50,906 nt of DNA from an uncultured Oscillospiraceae bacterium (GTDB taxonomy: Bacteria; Bacillota; Clostridia; Oscillospirales; Ruminococcaceae). This document shows, one piece after another, positions 1-7,753 of this stretch; the first letter of the stretch is position 1; each line of letters begins with the position of its first letter. The position numbers and the translations under genes are program-made. Location of the stretch: assembly GCA_900553955.1 (NCBI GenBank), contig USFO01000003.1:1-50906 (forward strand), written 5' to 3'. The notes under the pieces were generated by a model. It had not been told where the DNA came from, did no database searches, and was given only the letters and a program-made list of their open reading frames with translations.

Positions 1-2
1 AT

Positions 3-15
3 TATAATATATAAT
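3..15 (+). promoter_or_regulatory. possible -10 elements of the ydbC-like gene
   Basis: Two overlapping TATAAT words (3-8 and 10-15) lie about 45 bp before the first gene. The matching -35 would fall outside the window, so this is only a plausible promoter in an AT-rich stretch. Confidence 0.35.
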
Positions 16-56
16 ATATAGAACTGCTTTGAATTATTGTTTTGGGAGGAAACATC

Positions 57-305
57 ATGCCGGAAATTACATTCAAAATTACCGAAAATGTCGGAACTAT
101 TTCCGAAAACGCGCGTGGATGGACTAAAGAGCTTAACGCAGTAAGCTGGAATGACCACGCACCCAAATATGACATCCGCGAATGGTCCCCGGATCACGAG
201 CGTATGTCCAAAGGTCTTACCTTTACCGCAGAAGAACTTGGCGAGCTTCGCAAGCTTCTCAACAAGCTTGACCTTCCCACTGAGGATCTTCCGGACGACG
301 AATAA
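57..305 (+). CDS. PC4/YdbC-family ssDNA-binding protein
   Basis: Small 82-residue protein resembling the bacterial YdbC branch of the PC4 single-strand nucleic-acid-binding fold. The recognisable core is GWTKELNAVSWN followed by KYDIREW and a short C-terminal helix (FTAEELGELRKLL), ending in an acidic tail. Family members bind ssDNA; the physiological role in Firmicutes is not settled. The start is the ATG at 57, 7 bases after a strong GGGAGGA; an upstream in-frame TTG at 42 lies before that ribosome site and is rejected. It stands alone, with a hairpin terminator downstream. Recognition is from the conserved core only. Confidence 0.8.
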   Translation: MPEITFKITENVGTISENARGWTKELNAVSWNDHAPKYDIREWSPDHERMSKGLTFTAEELGELRKLLNKLDLPTEDLPDDE

Positions 306-365
306 TTCTCCGAAAGATAAAACAGCACAAAGGTCAATGCTCAGCCTTTTCGGGCATTCACCCGG

Positions 366-390
366 CAAAACGGGGGATTGTCCGTTTTTT
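366..390 (+). terminator. Rho-independent terminator after the ydbC-like gene
   Basis: Stem AAACGG (368-373) pairs with CCGTTT (382-387), running into a T tract that ends at 390. The stem is short, so strength is moderate. Confidence 0.5.
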
Positions 391-406
391 ATGTTTATTT
401 ATACTT

Positions 407-419
407 GGGGCAAAGCCCC
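407..419 (+). other. small GC-rich hairpin just upstream of typA
   Basis: GGGGC-AAA-GCCCC forms a 5-bp hairpin ending 7 bases before the typA ribosome site (GGAAGGAAG, 426-434). There is no T tract after it, so it is more likely an mRNA 5' structure than a terminator. Confidence 0.4.
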
Positions 420-442
420 TTTACCGGAAGGAAGAATAAAAC

Positions 443-2266
443 TTGATTCGTGAAGATTTAAGAAACGTGGCAATTATCGCCCACGTTGACCATGGCAAAA
501 CCACTCTTGTGGACGAAATGCTTAAACAAAGCGGAACTTTCCGCGACAATCAGGTTGTTGAAGACCGCGTTATGGACTCCGGCGACCTTGAAAGAGAAAG
601 AGGAATCACCATCCTCGCGAAAAACACCTCCATCCATTATAACGGAGTTAAAATCAATATAATTGATACTCCCGGACACGCTGACTTCGGCGGAGAAGTA
701 GAGCGTGTACTCAAAATGGTAAACGGTGTTATCCTGCTTGTTGATGCGGCAGAAGGCCCCATGCCTCAGACCAGATTTGTTCTTCAGCGCGCACTGGAGC
801 TTGGCCATCCTGTAATTGTTGTTGTCAACAAGATAGACAAACCCGATGCAAGGCTTGACGAAATCGGCGACGAAATTCTCGAGCTGCTGCTTGACCTTGA
901 TGCTTCCGAAGAACAGCTTGAAAGCCCGATGCTTTTCTGCTCCGGTCGTGAAGGCACCGCTTCTTTTGATCCTTATACCAGAGGAGCCGACCTTAAGCCG
1001 CTGTTCGACACCATTCTTGACCACATTCCCGCGCCGGAAGGTGATGCTGAGGGTCCCCTCCAGATACTCGTTTCCTCTATTGACTACAACGAATACGTCG
1101 GCAGAATCGGAGTAGGCAGAATTGAGCGCGGCGTTGTAAAGCCCAACATGGACGTTGTTGTTACAGACTACCACAACACCGTTCAGAACTACAAATCCAA
1201 AATCGTAAGCCTTTATCAGTTTGAAGGCCTTGCAAAAGTCCCGTGCGAAAGCGCGACCGTAGGCGACATTGTCTGCATGAGCGGTATTACCGATATCACC
1301 ATCGGCAACACCGTTTGCGCACCGGATAAAGTCGAGGCTCTGCCTTTTGTAAAAATCAGCGAGCCGACTGTTGAGATGACTTTCTGCGTAAACGACAGTC
1401 CCTTTGCCGGACGCGAAGGCAAGTTCGTAACCAGCCGCCAGCTCCGTGACAGACTTTACAGAGAGCTGCTCAAAGATGTTTCCCTCCAGGTCTCCGATAC
1501 CGATACCACCGACAAATTCGCGGTTCGCGGCAGAGGAGAAATGCACCTTTCCATCCTTATCGAAACCATGCGTCGCGAGGGCTATGAGTTTGCGGTATCT
1601 ACTCCGCGCGTGCTCTATAAGACCATCAACAATAAGCTTTACGAGCCTATTGAACTGCTTTCCGTTGACGTTCCCGAGGATTGCGTAGGCAGCATTATGT
1701 CCGCCATGGGCAACAGAAAGGGCGAGCTTGTAAAAATGGCTCCCGTCGGTAGCCGTATGCGCCTTGAGTTCAAGGTTCCGTCCAGAGGCTTGTTCGGGTA
1801 CAGAAACGACTTTATGACCGATACCCGTGGTGAAGGTATTATGAGCGCCGTGTTTGAAGATTATGAGCCTTATAAGGGCGATATTCAGCGCAGAAGCACC
1901 GGTAGCCTTATTTCTTATGAGACCGGTGAATCCATCACCTACGGTCTGTTCAACGCACAGGAACGCGGCCAGCTCTTTATTGGTGCGGGCGTTCCGGTGT
2001 ACGAGGGAATGGTCGTCGGCGCATCTCCCAAGTCCGATGATATTGCGGTTAACGTCTGCAAGATGAAGCACCTTACCAATACACGTGCTTCCGGTTCCGA
2101 TGATGCGCTCCGTCTCATCCCGCCGAGAAAGATGAGCCTCGAGGCCGCCATTGAGTTCCTCAAGGACGACGAGCTTCTTGAGGTCACTCCGAAGAGCATC
2201 CGTATCCGCAAAAAAATCCTTGATAACAATATGCGTATGAAGGCGCGCTTCAAAAAAGACGTTTAA
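443..2266 (+). CDS. typA: ribosome-associated translational GTPase TypA/BipA
   Basis: A 607-residue member of the EF-G-like GTPase family that binds the ribosome and assists 50S assembly and growth under stress or cold. G motifs are clear: AHVDHGKTT (13-21), RGITI (53-57), DTPGHADFGGE (75-85) and NKID (129-132). These are followed by EF-Tu-like domain II, the EF-G III/V-like part and the TypA-specific C-terminal domain (GLFGYRNDFMTDTRGEG). Length matches the family. The start is TTG at 443, set by GGAAGGAAG about 9 bases upstream; the next residues IREDLRNVAIIAHVDHGKTT fit family N-termini. Single-gene unit followed by a strong terminator. Confidence 0.97.
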   Translation: MIREDLRNVAIIAHVDHGKTTLVDEMLKQSGTFRDNQVVEDRVMDSGDLERERGITILAKNTSIHYNGVKINIIDTPGHADFGGEVERVLKMVNGVILLVDAAEGPMPQTRFVLQRALELGHPVIVVVNKIDKPDARLDEIGDEILELLLDLDASEEQLESPMLFCSGREGTASFDPYTRGADLKPLFDTILDHIPAPEGDAEGPLQILVSSIDYNEYVGRIGVGRIERGVVKPNMDVVVTDYHNTVQNYKSKIVSLYQFEGLAKVPCESATVGDIVCMSGITDITIGNTVCAPDKVEALPFVKISEPTVEMTFCVNDSPFAGREGKFVTSRQLRDRLYRELLKDVSLQVSDTDTTDKFAVRGRGEMHLSILIETMRREGYEFAVSTPRVLYKTINNKLYEPIELLSVDVPEDCVGSIMSAMGNRKGELVKMAPVGSRMRLEFKVPSRGLFGYRNDFMTDTRGEGIMSAVFEDYEPYKGDIQRRSTGSLISYETGESITYGLFNAQERGQLFIGAGVPVYEGMVVGASPKSDDIAVNVCKMKHLTNTRASGSDDALRLIPPRKMSLEAAIEFLKDDELLEVTPKSIRIRKKILDNNMRMKARFKKDV

Positions 2267-2286
2267 AAAAAGACGTTCAATTATAT

Positions 2287-2315
2287 AAAAGGGTTCCGTG
2301 AATGGAACCCTTTTT
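2287..2315 (+). terminator. terminator of typA
   Basis: GGGTTCC (2291-2297) pairs perfectly with GGAACCC (2304-2310) around a 6-base loop, followed by TTTTT. Confidence 0.9.
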
Positions 2316-2408
2316 GTGTATCATCGGCAAAATTCAAGTTTTGGCGGCAGTGGGCTGCAACCGATGCGGGAAAATCGGCAAAATCTTATATTATTCGTTC
2401 AAAATATC

Positions 2409-2437
2409 TTGACATTTTACTTTGTTTTTTGTATTAT
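2409..2437 (+). promoter_or_regulatory. sigma-A-type promoter of the eut regulatory operon
   Basis: TTGACA (2409-2414), a 17-bp spacer and TATTAT (2432-2437). Transcription would begin near 2444, exactly where the first leader hairpin starts. Confidence 0.75.
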
Positions 2438-2443
2438 AGGTAT

Positions 2444-2535
2444 GAAAGTGATGCAAGGAAGCAGTCTTTCGTAAAATGATATTTTGATGTGAGGTAGCGT
2501 CTTAAACAAACGTGTTGTTTAGGGCGCGTTTTTTT
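2444..2535 (+). ncRNA. ANTAR-type antitermination leader with overlapping terminator
   Basis: Hairpin P1 spans 2444-2470: GAAAG pairs with CTTTC, an inner TGC pairs with GCA, and the apical hexaloop is AAGGAA (2455-2460), with A at position 1 and G at position 4 as in known EutV targets. After a 15-base linker comes P2: GATGT (2486-2490) pairs with GCGTC (2497-2501) around the hexaloop GAGGTA, where G4 is kept but position 1 is G. The P2 3' arm is also the base of a 13-bp terminator: 2497-2509 pairs with 2515-2527, followed by seven T. P2 and the terminator therefore exclude each other, the hallmark of ANTAR control. The loop rule is from the published EutV family; the pairing is read directly from the sequence. 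Confidence 0.75.
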
Positions 2536-2537
2536 AT

Positions 2538-3125
2538 ATGAACGGTAAGCATATAGTGATTGCGGACGATGATACACAGTTCGCAGAGGCGATGAAAGAG
2601 CTTCTTAAAAAGAACGAATACATTGTAGACGGCATTGTGAGCGACGGAATAGACGCCGTGGCTTTGTGTACGGAGAAGAACTGCGATGTTCTTTTCATAA
2701 AGGAAAACACTGCCTTTATGGACGGATTCAAAGCGGCGTCCTGCCTGAAGGGAAAGGGCTTTGAGGGTTCGATTTTCATTATTGCGGACGAATATGACCC
2801 GGATATGACCGCAAAAGCTCTTGCCGCCGGAGCGGAAGGCTGCATAGTAAAGCCGATTACGGAAAAATTTTTAATTCCGTGGCTCTATACGAAGCTCACG
2901 AGAACGGATTACATAAACCGCCTTTCAAAAGAGAAGCAGGAGCTGCTTTCCTCTCTTGAAGCGAAGCGGATAATCGAGGAGGCAAACGGAATTATAGCAG
3001 CTTCCGCGGGCGTTTCCATTACGGAAGCGGACAAAATCCTGTCCAAAAAGGCTGAAATAAGCGGAAAGAGCAAGGAAGAACTTGCGCGAATGCTTGTTTC
3101 ATCAATGGCGCAGGAAAATAAGTAA
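2538..3125 (+). CDS. ANTAR-domain regulator with a degenerate receiver (EutV-like paralogue)
   Basis: A 195-residue protein with an N-terminal response-regulator-like domain (1-~120) and a C-terminal ANTAR RNA-binding domain (~140-190, from SLEAKRIIEEANGII to ELARMLVSSM). The acidic pocket ADDD (9-12) is present, and so is the late lysine in IVKP. However, alignment with the next gene places Lys55 (DVLFIKENTAFMDG) where the phospho-acceptor Asp should be, and the conserved Thr/Ser site is Ala (FIIADE). It should therefore not be phosphorylated normally. The ATG lies 2 bases after the terminator T tract; the only SD-like AGGG (2521-2524) is inside the terminator 3' arm. It is first in the operon, so readthrough of its own leader is needed for expression. 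Likely a partner or modulator of the EutV-like protein; the exact role is inferred. Confidence 0.85.
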   Translation: MNGKHIVIADDDTQFAEAMKELLKKNEYIVDGIVSDGIDAVALCTEKNCDVLFIKENTAFMDGFKAASCLKGKGFEGSIFIIADEYDPDMTAKALAAGAEGCIVKPITEKFLIPWLYTKLTRTDYINRLSKEKQELLSSLEAKRIIEEANGIIAASAGVSITEADKILSKKAEISGKSKEELARMLVSSMAQENK

Positions 3126-3150
3126 GAACGTAAACAGAAGGTGAACTTTC

Positions 3151-3756
3151 TTGCCGGATAAAATGCAGAAAAAGATAAGCGTTATCATTGCAGATGACGA
3201 TTTTGCCATAAGAAACGCCTTTCGCGAGTGCGTAAAGGACAGCAGGTACGAAATAGCCGCGGAGGCGGGGGACGGTATCGCCGCTGTGGAGCTTGCAAGG
3301 GAGATTAAGCCGGATTTGGCGGTGCTCGATATTGAAATGCCCGCGGCGGACGGAATTACGGCCTGTGGAATTCTTACAGATGAGAACCTTGTGCGCTGTG
3401 CCGTTATGCTCACCTCCTTTGAAACGGGAGATTACATAAACGCCGCCATAGAAAAGGGTGCGGAGGGCTATGTTACAAAGCCCTTTGAGCGCTGGCAGCT
3501 TCTTTCGGTGCTCGATATGTGCTATGCTCAAAGCAAAGAAAGATATATGCTCAAAAAGGACTGTACCAATCTTAAAAGGAAGCTTGACAGCAAGGACATT
3601 ACAAACAAAGCAAAGCTTATAGTTATGGAAAAGCGCGGTCTTGACGAAAACGACGCCTACAAATATCTTCGGGAGATGAGCCGAAGAAAGGGCGTTTCCG
3701 TCGAAACGGTCGCGGAAATGATTATTGCTGAATGGGAGAATCACAAAAGTGAATAG
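3151..3756 (+). CDS. eutV: ANTAR response regulator, EutV-like transcription antiterminator
   Basis: A 201-residue two-domain response regulator. The receiver (about 9-125) keeps ADDD (14-17), phospho-acceptor Asp60 in LAVLDIEMP, the LTS switch Thr and the KPF lysine. A linker helix leads to an ANTAR domain (about 140-195: SKDITNKAKLIVMEKRGLDENDAYKYLREMSRRKG). ANTAR regulators of the EutV type bind paired hexaloop hairpins in mRNA leaders and prevent termination when phosphorylated. The start is TTG at 3151, with AGAAGGTGA 7 bases upstream. It sits between the pseudo-receiver paralogue and the histidine kinase that presumably phosphorylates it, and overlaps the kinase gene by 8 bp. Confidence 0.9.
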   Translation: MPDKMQKKISVIIADDDFAIRNAFRECVKDSRYEIAAEAGDGIAAVELAREIKPDLAVLDIEMPAADGITACGILTDENLVRCAVMLTSFETGDYINAAIEKGAEGYVTKPFERWQLLSVLDMCYAQSKERYMLKKDCTNLKRKLDSKDITNKAKLIVMEKRGLDENDAYKYLREMSRRKGVSVETVAEMIIAEWENHKSE

Positions 3757-5158
3757 TATTACGCGGACTCTTTGTCAAAAGTATACGAACCTTACGGATG
3801 ATGAAATAACCCATATTGAAGAAATGAACGCCATGCTTCAGCCGCTGGCAAATGCGGAGCAGGCGGATGTTTTCATTGACTGCATATCCTTTACCGGCAA
3901 AACGGCGATAGTCGTTTCGGAGGCGAAGCCTCAAACAGTTCCGTCGAACTATTCGATACCGATACTCGGTATGCTCGTTGACCTGAAAAACGAACCCGCC
4001 GTTGACCGCACATTTCGCTTTTTGAAGCCCACCAACGGTATGCTTGCCGTTTCCATGCCGGAGGGCAGAAAAATAGTCCAGACCACCGAGGGAATTTTCT
4101 ATAATCAAAAGCTTATCGGCGTGCTCATTTTTGAGAAAAAAGCCGACGAGGAGGAAATTCAGAAGCAGCAGACGGAGGAGCAGGCGGGGAACGAGGGCAT
4201 AGCGAATGCTTTCGGCAAAATAATGCTTCCGATAATCGAGCATCTAAACGAATCGGTAATTCTCATCGGAATGGACGATAAGGTTGTTGCCTGCAACGCC
4301 GCCGCGAGGAAGCTCTATGCGGAAAAGCTTGGCTATGTGGACGGTATTATGTCCATGGGACTAAACAATATTCAGCCGGATGCGGACGAATACTTTCTTC
4401 CGGGAAGCGATATAAATAAAAACGGAATAAAGGAGCGGGAGGTCACCGTTCGTTCCCACAGTATTCACTACACCATGGTTCCGATTTATTCCGACTCGAT
4501 AAAGCTTGCGATTATAATCGATGATGTTACCGACCTTCGGGAGCAGGAAAAGAAAAGCGGCACGCAGGAGATTGCTATGCGCGAGCAGCGTCACCGTATA
4601 AAAAACAGCTTGATTTTGCTCTCCGGAATGCTCCGCAGCCAAGAAAAATATGCGGACGAGCTTGACTCCGCAATGGTTCTGCGGGAAACGGCGGGCAGAA
4701 TAAACGCAGTCGCCGCAACCATGGAGGAAATAGTTCATATTACAGATAAAAGAGTTTCTCTCAGATATATTATCGAAAAGGTGCGCACAAATGTGCTGCA
4801 AAGTTCGCTGAGCACCATTCAGCCGGTTACAATCCGAATTGCCGTAGACGATGTTGACGTGCCGTCACAGTATGCTTCGCCTATCGCCCTTGTGGTGAAC
4901 GAGCTTTTGCAAAACGCCATGAAGCACGCATTTCCCTCCGGTAAAAACGGAATGATTTGGATTACCGGAGAAAAGGGAACGCTTTCCACCAAAATTTCCG
5001 TTCGTGACGACGGTATCGGCTTCTACACCGACGTTGCAACGAAGAACGGCATGGGCTTTGACATAGTAAAAACCATTGTAAAAGAGAAGCTAAGCGGAGA
5101 GGTTGAGATAAAATCCTCTTCGGAGGGCACAGAGGTCAGCTTTGACTTCATTGAATAA
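3749..5158 (+). CDS. eutW: EutW-like sensor histidine kinase (HisKA_2 type)
   Basis: A soluble sensor kinase of 469 residues with no membrane segment. The N-terminal region (about 10-130) resembles the PdtaS/EutW-type sensor domain. A PAS-like domain follows (about 160-265; HLNESVILIGMDDKVVACNAAARKLY), then a HisKA_2 dimerisation domain with EQRHRIKNSL (predicted phospho-His282) and a HATPase_c domain (NELLQNAMKHAF as N box, DDGIGF as G1 box). The chosen start is GTG at 3749, 8 bases after GGGAGAA; an upstream TTG at 3725 precedes this ribosome site. It overlaps the response-regulator gene, so the pair is translationally coupled. By analogy with EutW it would sense ethanolamine and phosphorylate the EutV-like regulator; the ligand is inferred from the neighbouring eutBC. 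Confidence 0.88.
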   Translation: MNSITRTLCQKYTNLTDDEITHIEEMNAMLQPLANAEQADVFIDCISFTGKTAIVVSEAKPQTVPSNYSIPILGMLVDLKNEPAVDRTFRFLKPTNGMLAVSMPEGRKIVQTTEGIFYNQKLIGVLIFEKKADEEEIQKQQTEEQAGNEGIANAFGKIMLPIIEHLNESVILIGMDDKVVACNAAARKLYAEKLGYVDGIMSMGLNNIQPDADEYFLPGSDINKNGIKEREVTVRSHSIHYTMVPIYSDSIKLAIIIDDVTDLREQEKKSGTQEIAMREQRHRIKNSLILLSGMLRSQEKYADELDSAMVLRETAGRINAVAATMEEIVHITDKRVSLRYIIEKVRTNVLQSSLSTIQPVTIRIAVDDVDVPSQYASPIALVVNELLQNAMKHAFPSGKNGMIWITGEKGTLSTKISVRDDGIGFYTDVATKNGMGFDIVKTIVKEKLSGEVEIKSSSEGTEVSFDFIE

Positions 5159-5168
5159 TTCGTATGTT

Positions 5169-5189
5169 GTTGACCTGAAGGAAGGCAAT
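5169..5189 (+). promoter_or_regulatory. candidate ANTAR-type hairpin upstream of eutB
   Basis: GTTG (5169-5172), bulged A, CCT (5174-5176), hexaloop GAAGGA (5177-5182), then AGG-CAAT (5183-5189) form a 7-bp stem. G at loop position 4 matches the ANTAR rule, but position 1 is G. No convincing second hairpin or terminator follows; a TTTCTTT/AAAGAAA stem (about 5250-5273) runs into the eutB ribosome site. It may be a relic or a weak binding site. Confidence 0.35.
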
Positions 5190-5286
5190 TTACATAAATG
5201 CTTTCAGAAAAAAATTCAAAATGAAACGAGGGGAGATTTAGTAAGCACTTATTTCTTTGGTACAAAAAAGAAAGGAGAATACTACA

Positions 5287-6657
5287 TTGAAACTTAAAAC
5301 CAGACTTAACGGAAAAACTTTTGAATTCCGTGATGTCAAAGACGTTCTCGCAAAGGCAAACGAGCCGAAATCCGGTGACAGATACCTTGGTATCGCACCC
5401 GAAACCGTTACCGAGAAAATCGCCGCAAAGGTCGTTCTCAGCGAGCTTACCGTTGCCGACATCACCGAAAACCCTGTTGTACCTTACGAAAAAGACGAGG
5501 TAACCAGAGTTGAGATTGACAGCATGAACCGCCGTCAGTACGACAAGATGAAAAATATGACCATTGCCGAGGTTCGCGAGTGGATTATGCAGCACACCAC
5601 CACCACCGAGGATCTCTATCGCGCAAGCTATGCTTTCATCGGCGAAACCGTTGCTGCCGTCGCAAAAATCTGCTCCGCATCCGACCTTGTTTACGGCTCA
5701 AGCAAATGCTGCAGACCCACCCGCTGCGAAACTCAGCTCGGCCTTCCCGGAAGACTCAGCTTCCGTGCTCAGACCAACTCCAGCACCGATGACCCCGACA
5801 CAATCCTGCTCGGCATACAGGAAGCCGTTTCCTACGGCTCCGGCGACGCCTGCTTCGGTATCAACCCGGTTGAGGACACCGTCGAAACCACACAGAGAAT
5901 TTCTCACAAGCTCCGCGACTTCAAGGATCAGTGGGAAATCCCCACTCAGATTACCGTTCTTTCCCACATCACCACCCAGATGCAGGCGGTTCGGGAGGGC
6001 GCGCCTCTTTCTATGTTCTTTCAGTCAATCGCCGGTACTCAGGCGGCCTGCGAAGCCTTCGGCGTAGACAAGGCTCTGCTTCTCGAAGCGTATGACCTTG
6101 CGAAAAAGGAGTGCTACGGCACCGGTATGAATAAGCTCTACTTTGAAACCGGTCAAGGCTCAGAAATGTCTATCGACTGTGACGAGGGAGCGGACGAAAT
6201 GACCCTTGAGGGTCGTACCTACGGCTTTGCCCGCGCGTTTGAGCCGTTTATGGTGAACAATGTAACCGGTTTTATCGGACCGGAAACCATTTATGACGGC
6301 AAGGAAATGATTCGCGGCAACCTTGAAGACCACTTTATGGCAAAAATCATCGGACTTCCTATGGGTATGGCTCCCTGCTTTACCAACCACACCGGTATTA
6401 CCCAAGACGACCAGGAAATCGCATGCCTGCTGCTTAACGCCGCCAACTGCAACGACTACATGGGCGTTCCTATGGGCGACGACGTTATGCTTGCGTATCA
6501 GGACGTTTCCTTCCACGACGACAACACCATGCGCGAGCTCAGCCACAGACTTCCCGCTCCGGAGTTCCACGAGTGGGCAATGAAGATGGGTATTCTCGAC
6601 AAAGACGGAAGAATGGGCGAGCGCGCCGGCGATGCGTCCATGTTCTTCGCTAAATAA
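5287..6657 (+). CDS. eutB: ethanolamine ammonia-lyase large subunit
   Basis: A 456-residue heavy chain of the adenosylcobalamin-dependent ethanolamine ammonia-lyase, which splits ethanolamine into acetaldehyde and ammonia. It begins MKLKTRLNGKTFEFRDVKDVLAKANE, near-identical in pattern to EutB N-termini, and contains the conserved blocks FETGQGSEMSIDCDEGADEM and FMVNNVTGFIGPETIYDG that build the TIM-barrel active site. Length is normal. The start is TTG at 5287, after AAAGGAG (5270-5276); a longer reading frame from 5257 would begin before the ribosome site. It follows the kinase gene by 128 bp and precedes eutC by 20 bp. Confidence 0.97.
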   Translation: MKLKTRLNGKTFEFRDVKDVLAKANEPKSGDRYLGIAPETVTEKIAAKVVLSELTVADITENPVVPYEKDEVTRVEIDSMNRRQYDKMKNMTIAEVREWIMQHTTTTEDLYRASYAFIGETVAAVAKICSASDLVYGSSKCCRPTRCETQLGLPGRLSFRAQTNSSTDDPDTILLGIQEAVSYGSGDACFGINPVEDTVETTQRISHKLRDFKDQWEIPTQITVLSHITTQMQAVREGAPLSMFFQSIAGTQAACEAFGVDKALLLEAYDLAKKECYGTGMNKLYFETGQGSEMSIDCDEGADEMTLEGRTYGFARAFEPFMVNNVTGFIGPETIYDGKEMIRGNLEDHFMAKIIGLPMGMAPCFTNHTGITQDDQEIACLLLNAANCNDYMGVPMGDDVMLAYQDVSFHDDNTMRELSHRLPAPEFHEWAMKMGILDKDGRMGERAGDASMFFAK

Positions 6658-6677
6658 GAAAGGAGGCTGCGAATATA

Positions 6678-7541
6678 ATGAACGATACCGAACTTATGAA
6701 AATCATCCGTGAAGCTATCGCCGAAGCCACAAAAGGTGACAAAGCAGCTTCTAAATGCACCTGTGTTTGCGATGGGGAAGTAGAAGACATTTCTGCATAT
6801 AGCCTCAGAGATGAATTCAACATTCCGAACCCCTACAACAAGGAAGAATATATGCGCCTTAAAGCAAAGACCGACGCCCGCCTCGGCGTATGGCGCTGCG
6901 GCCCTCGTCCGCTGACCAAGACTACTCTTCGTCTTCGTGCAGACAACGCTGCCGCTATGGACGCCGTTTTCAACGACGTTGCACAGGAATGCCTTGGCAG
7001 GAACAACCTCAAGGCATATCAGACCAAGTGCGACAGCAAGGAAACCTACCTCACCAGACCCGACCTCGGCCGTGTTTTCGATGACGAAACCGCCGCACAG
7101 ATTAAAAAGGACTGCGTAAACGATCCCGATGTCCAGATTATCGTTTCCGACGGACTTTCCTCCTCTGCGGTTGAAGCGAACATTGACGCGGTTCTTCCGG
7201 CACTCTTTAACGGACTTAAATCCAACGGGCTCAAGGTTGGCACTCCTATCTTTATAAAGTACGGTCGCGTTGGTGCAGAGGATTCCGTTGCGAAAATCCT
7301 CAATGCAAAGGTCACCGTAATTCTCTTGGGAGAAAGACCCGGCCTTGCAACCTCCTCTTCGCTGTCCGCATATTGCGTTTACGGCGGCTATCCCGGTATT
7401 CCGGAAGCGAACCGTACCGTTGTTTCCAACATTCACAAAAACGGCACTCCGCCCGTAGAAGCCGGCGCATATATCGCCGAGCTTTGCGAGCAGATGTATA
7501 AGAAAAAAGCCTCCGGCCTTGACCTCAAAGCCACGAACTGA
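6678..7541 (+). CDS. eutC: ethanolamine ammonia-lyase small subunit
   Basis: A 287-residue light chain that completes the EutBC lyase and helps hold the cobalamin cofactor. Recognisable blocks are TDARLGVWRCGPRPLT near residue 75, VSDGLSSSAVEAN near 160 and GERPGLATSSSLSAYCVYGG near 225. It starts with ATG at 6678 after AAAGGAGG. A terminator follows at once, so no reactivase (EutA), aldehyde dehydrogenase, alcohol dehydrogenase or microcompartment shell gene belongs to this transcript. Those functions must be elsewhere or absent. Confidence 0.96.
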   Translation: MNDTELMKIIREAIAEATKGDKAASKCTCVCDGEVEDISAYSLRDEFNIPNPYNKEEYMRLKAKTDARLGVWRCGPRPLTKTTLRLRADNAAAMDAVFNDVAQECLGRNNLKAYQTKCDSKETYLTRPDLGRVFDDETAAQIKKDCVNDPDVQIIVSDGLSSSAVEANIDAVLPALFNGLKSNGLKVGTPIFIKYGRVGAEDSVAKILNAKVTVILLGERPGLATSSSLSAYCVYGGYPGIPEANRTVVSNIHKNGTPPVEAGAYIAELCEQMYKKKASGLDLKATN

Positions 7542-7561
7542 TTATCTGCCGTGCAGACCTG

Positions 7562-7593
7562 AAAGCGGTGCTCATTTTGAGCACCGCTTTTTT
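7562..7593 (+). terminator. terminator of the eut operon
   Basis: AAAGCGGTGCTCA (7562-7574) pairs perfectly with TGAGCACCGCTTT (7578-7590) around a TTT loop, followed by further T. The apical GTGCTCA/TGAGCAC is the window's recurrent word. Confidence 0.92.
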
Positions 7594-7605
7594 CATCCGC
7601 CGAAT

Positions 7606-7666
7606 TTGAGCACGGAGCCTTCTTACATATGTGCTCGCTTGAGCACGGTAGGGAATTGGTGCTCAA
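7606..7666. repeat. cluster of GTGCTCA/TGAGCAC words
   Basis: TTGAGCACGG occurs at 7606-7615 and 7639-7648, GTGCTCG at 7631-7637 and GTGCTCAA at 7659-7666. GTGCTC-GCTT-GAGCAC (7631-7646) can fold into a 6-bp hairpin. No gene lies here. Confidence 0.6.
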
Positions 7667-7718
7667 ATTGCAAAAGATAAATGTTTTCGGGCGACCAAAA
7701 AATATTTGCAAAAACTCC

Positions 7719-7747
7719 TTGACAAATAAAATCAAAGGTGATATATT
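7719..7747 (+). promoter_or_regulatory. promoter of the trpXYZ T-box transcript
   Basis: TTGACA (7719-7724), a 17-bp spacer and TATATT (7742-7747). The transcript would start near 7754. Confidence 0.75.
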
Positions 7748-7753
7748 TAGTTC

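Noticed and set aside
458..2071. 537-codon open frame on the minus strand
   Set aside because: It is antisense to the unmistakable typA gene; its peptide shows no family pattern and it has no ribosome site.
5250..5273. terminator before eutB
   Set aside because: The TTTCTTT/AAAGAAA stem has no T tract after it and runs into the ribosome site.
7606..7666. CRISPR-like short repeats
   Set aside because: The repeated unit is only 7-10 bp, spacing is irregular and orientation mixed, so it is not an array.
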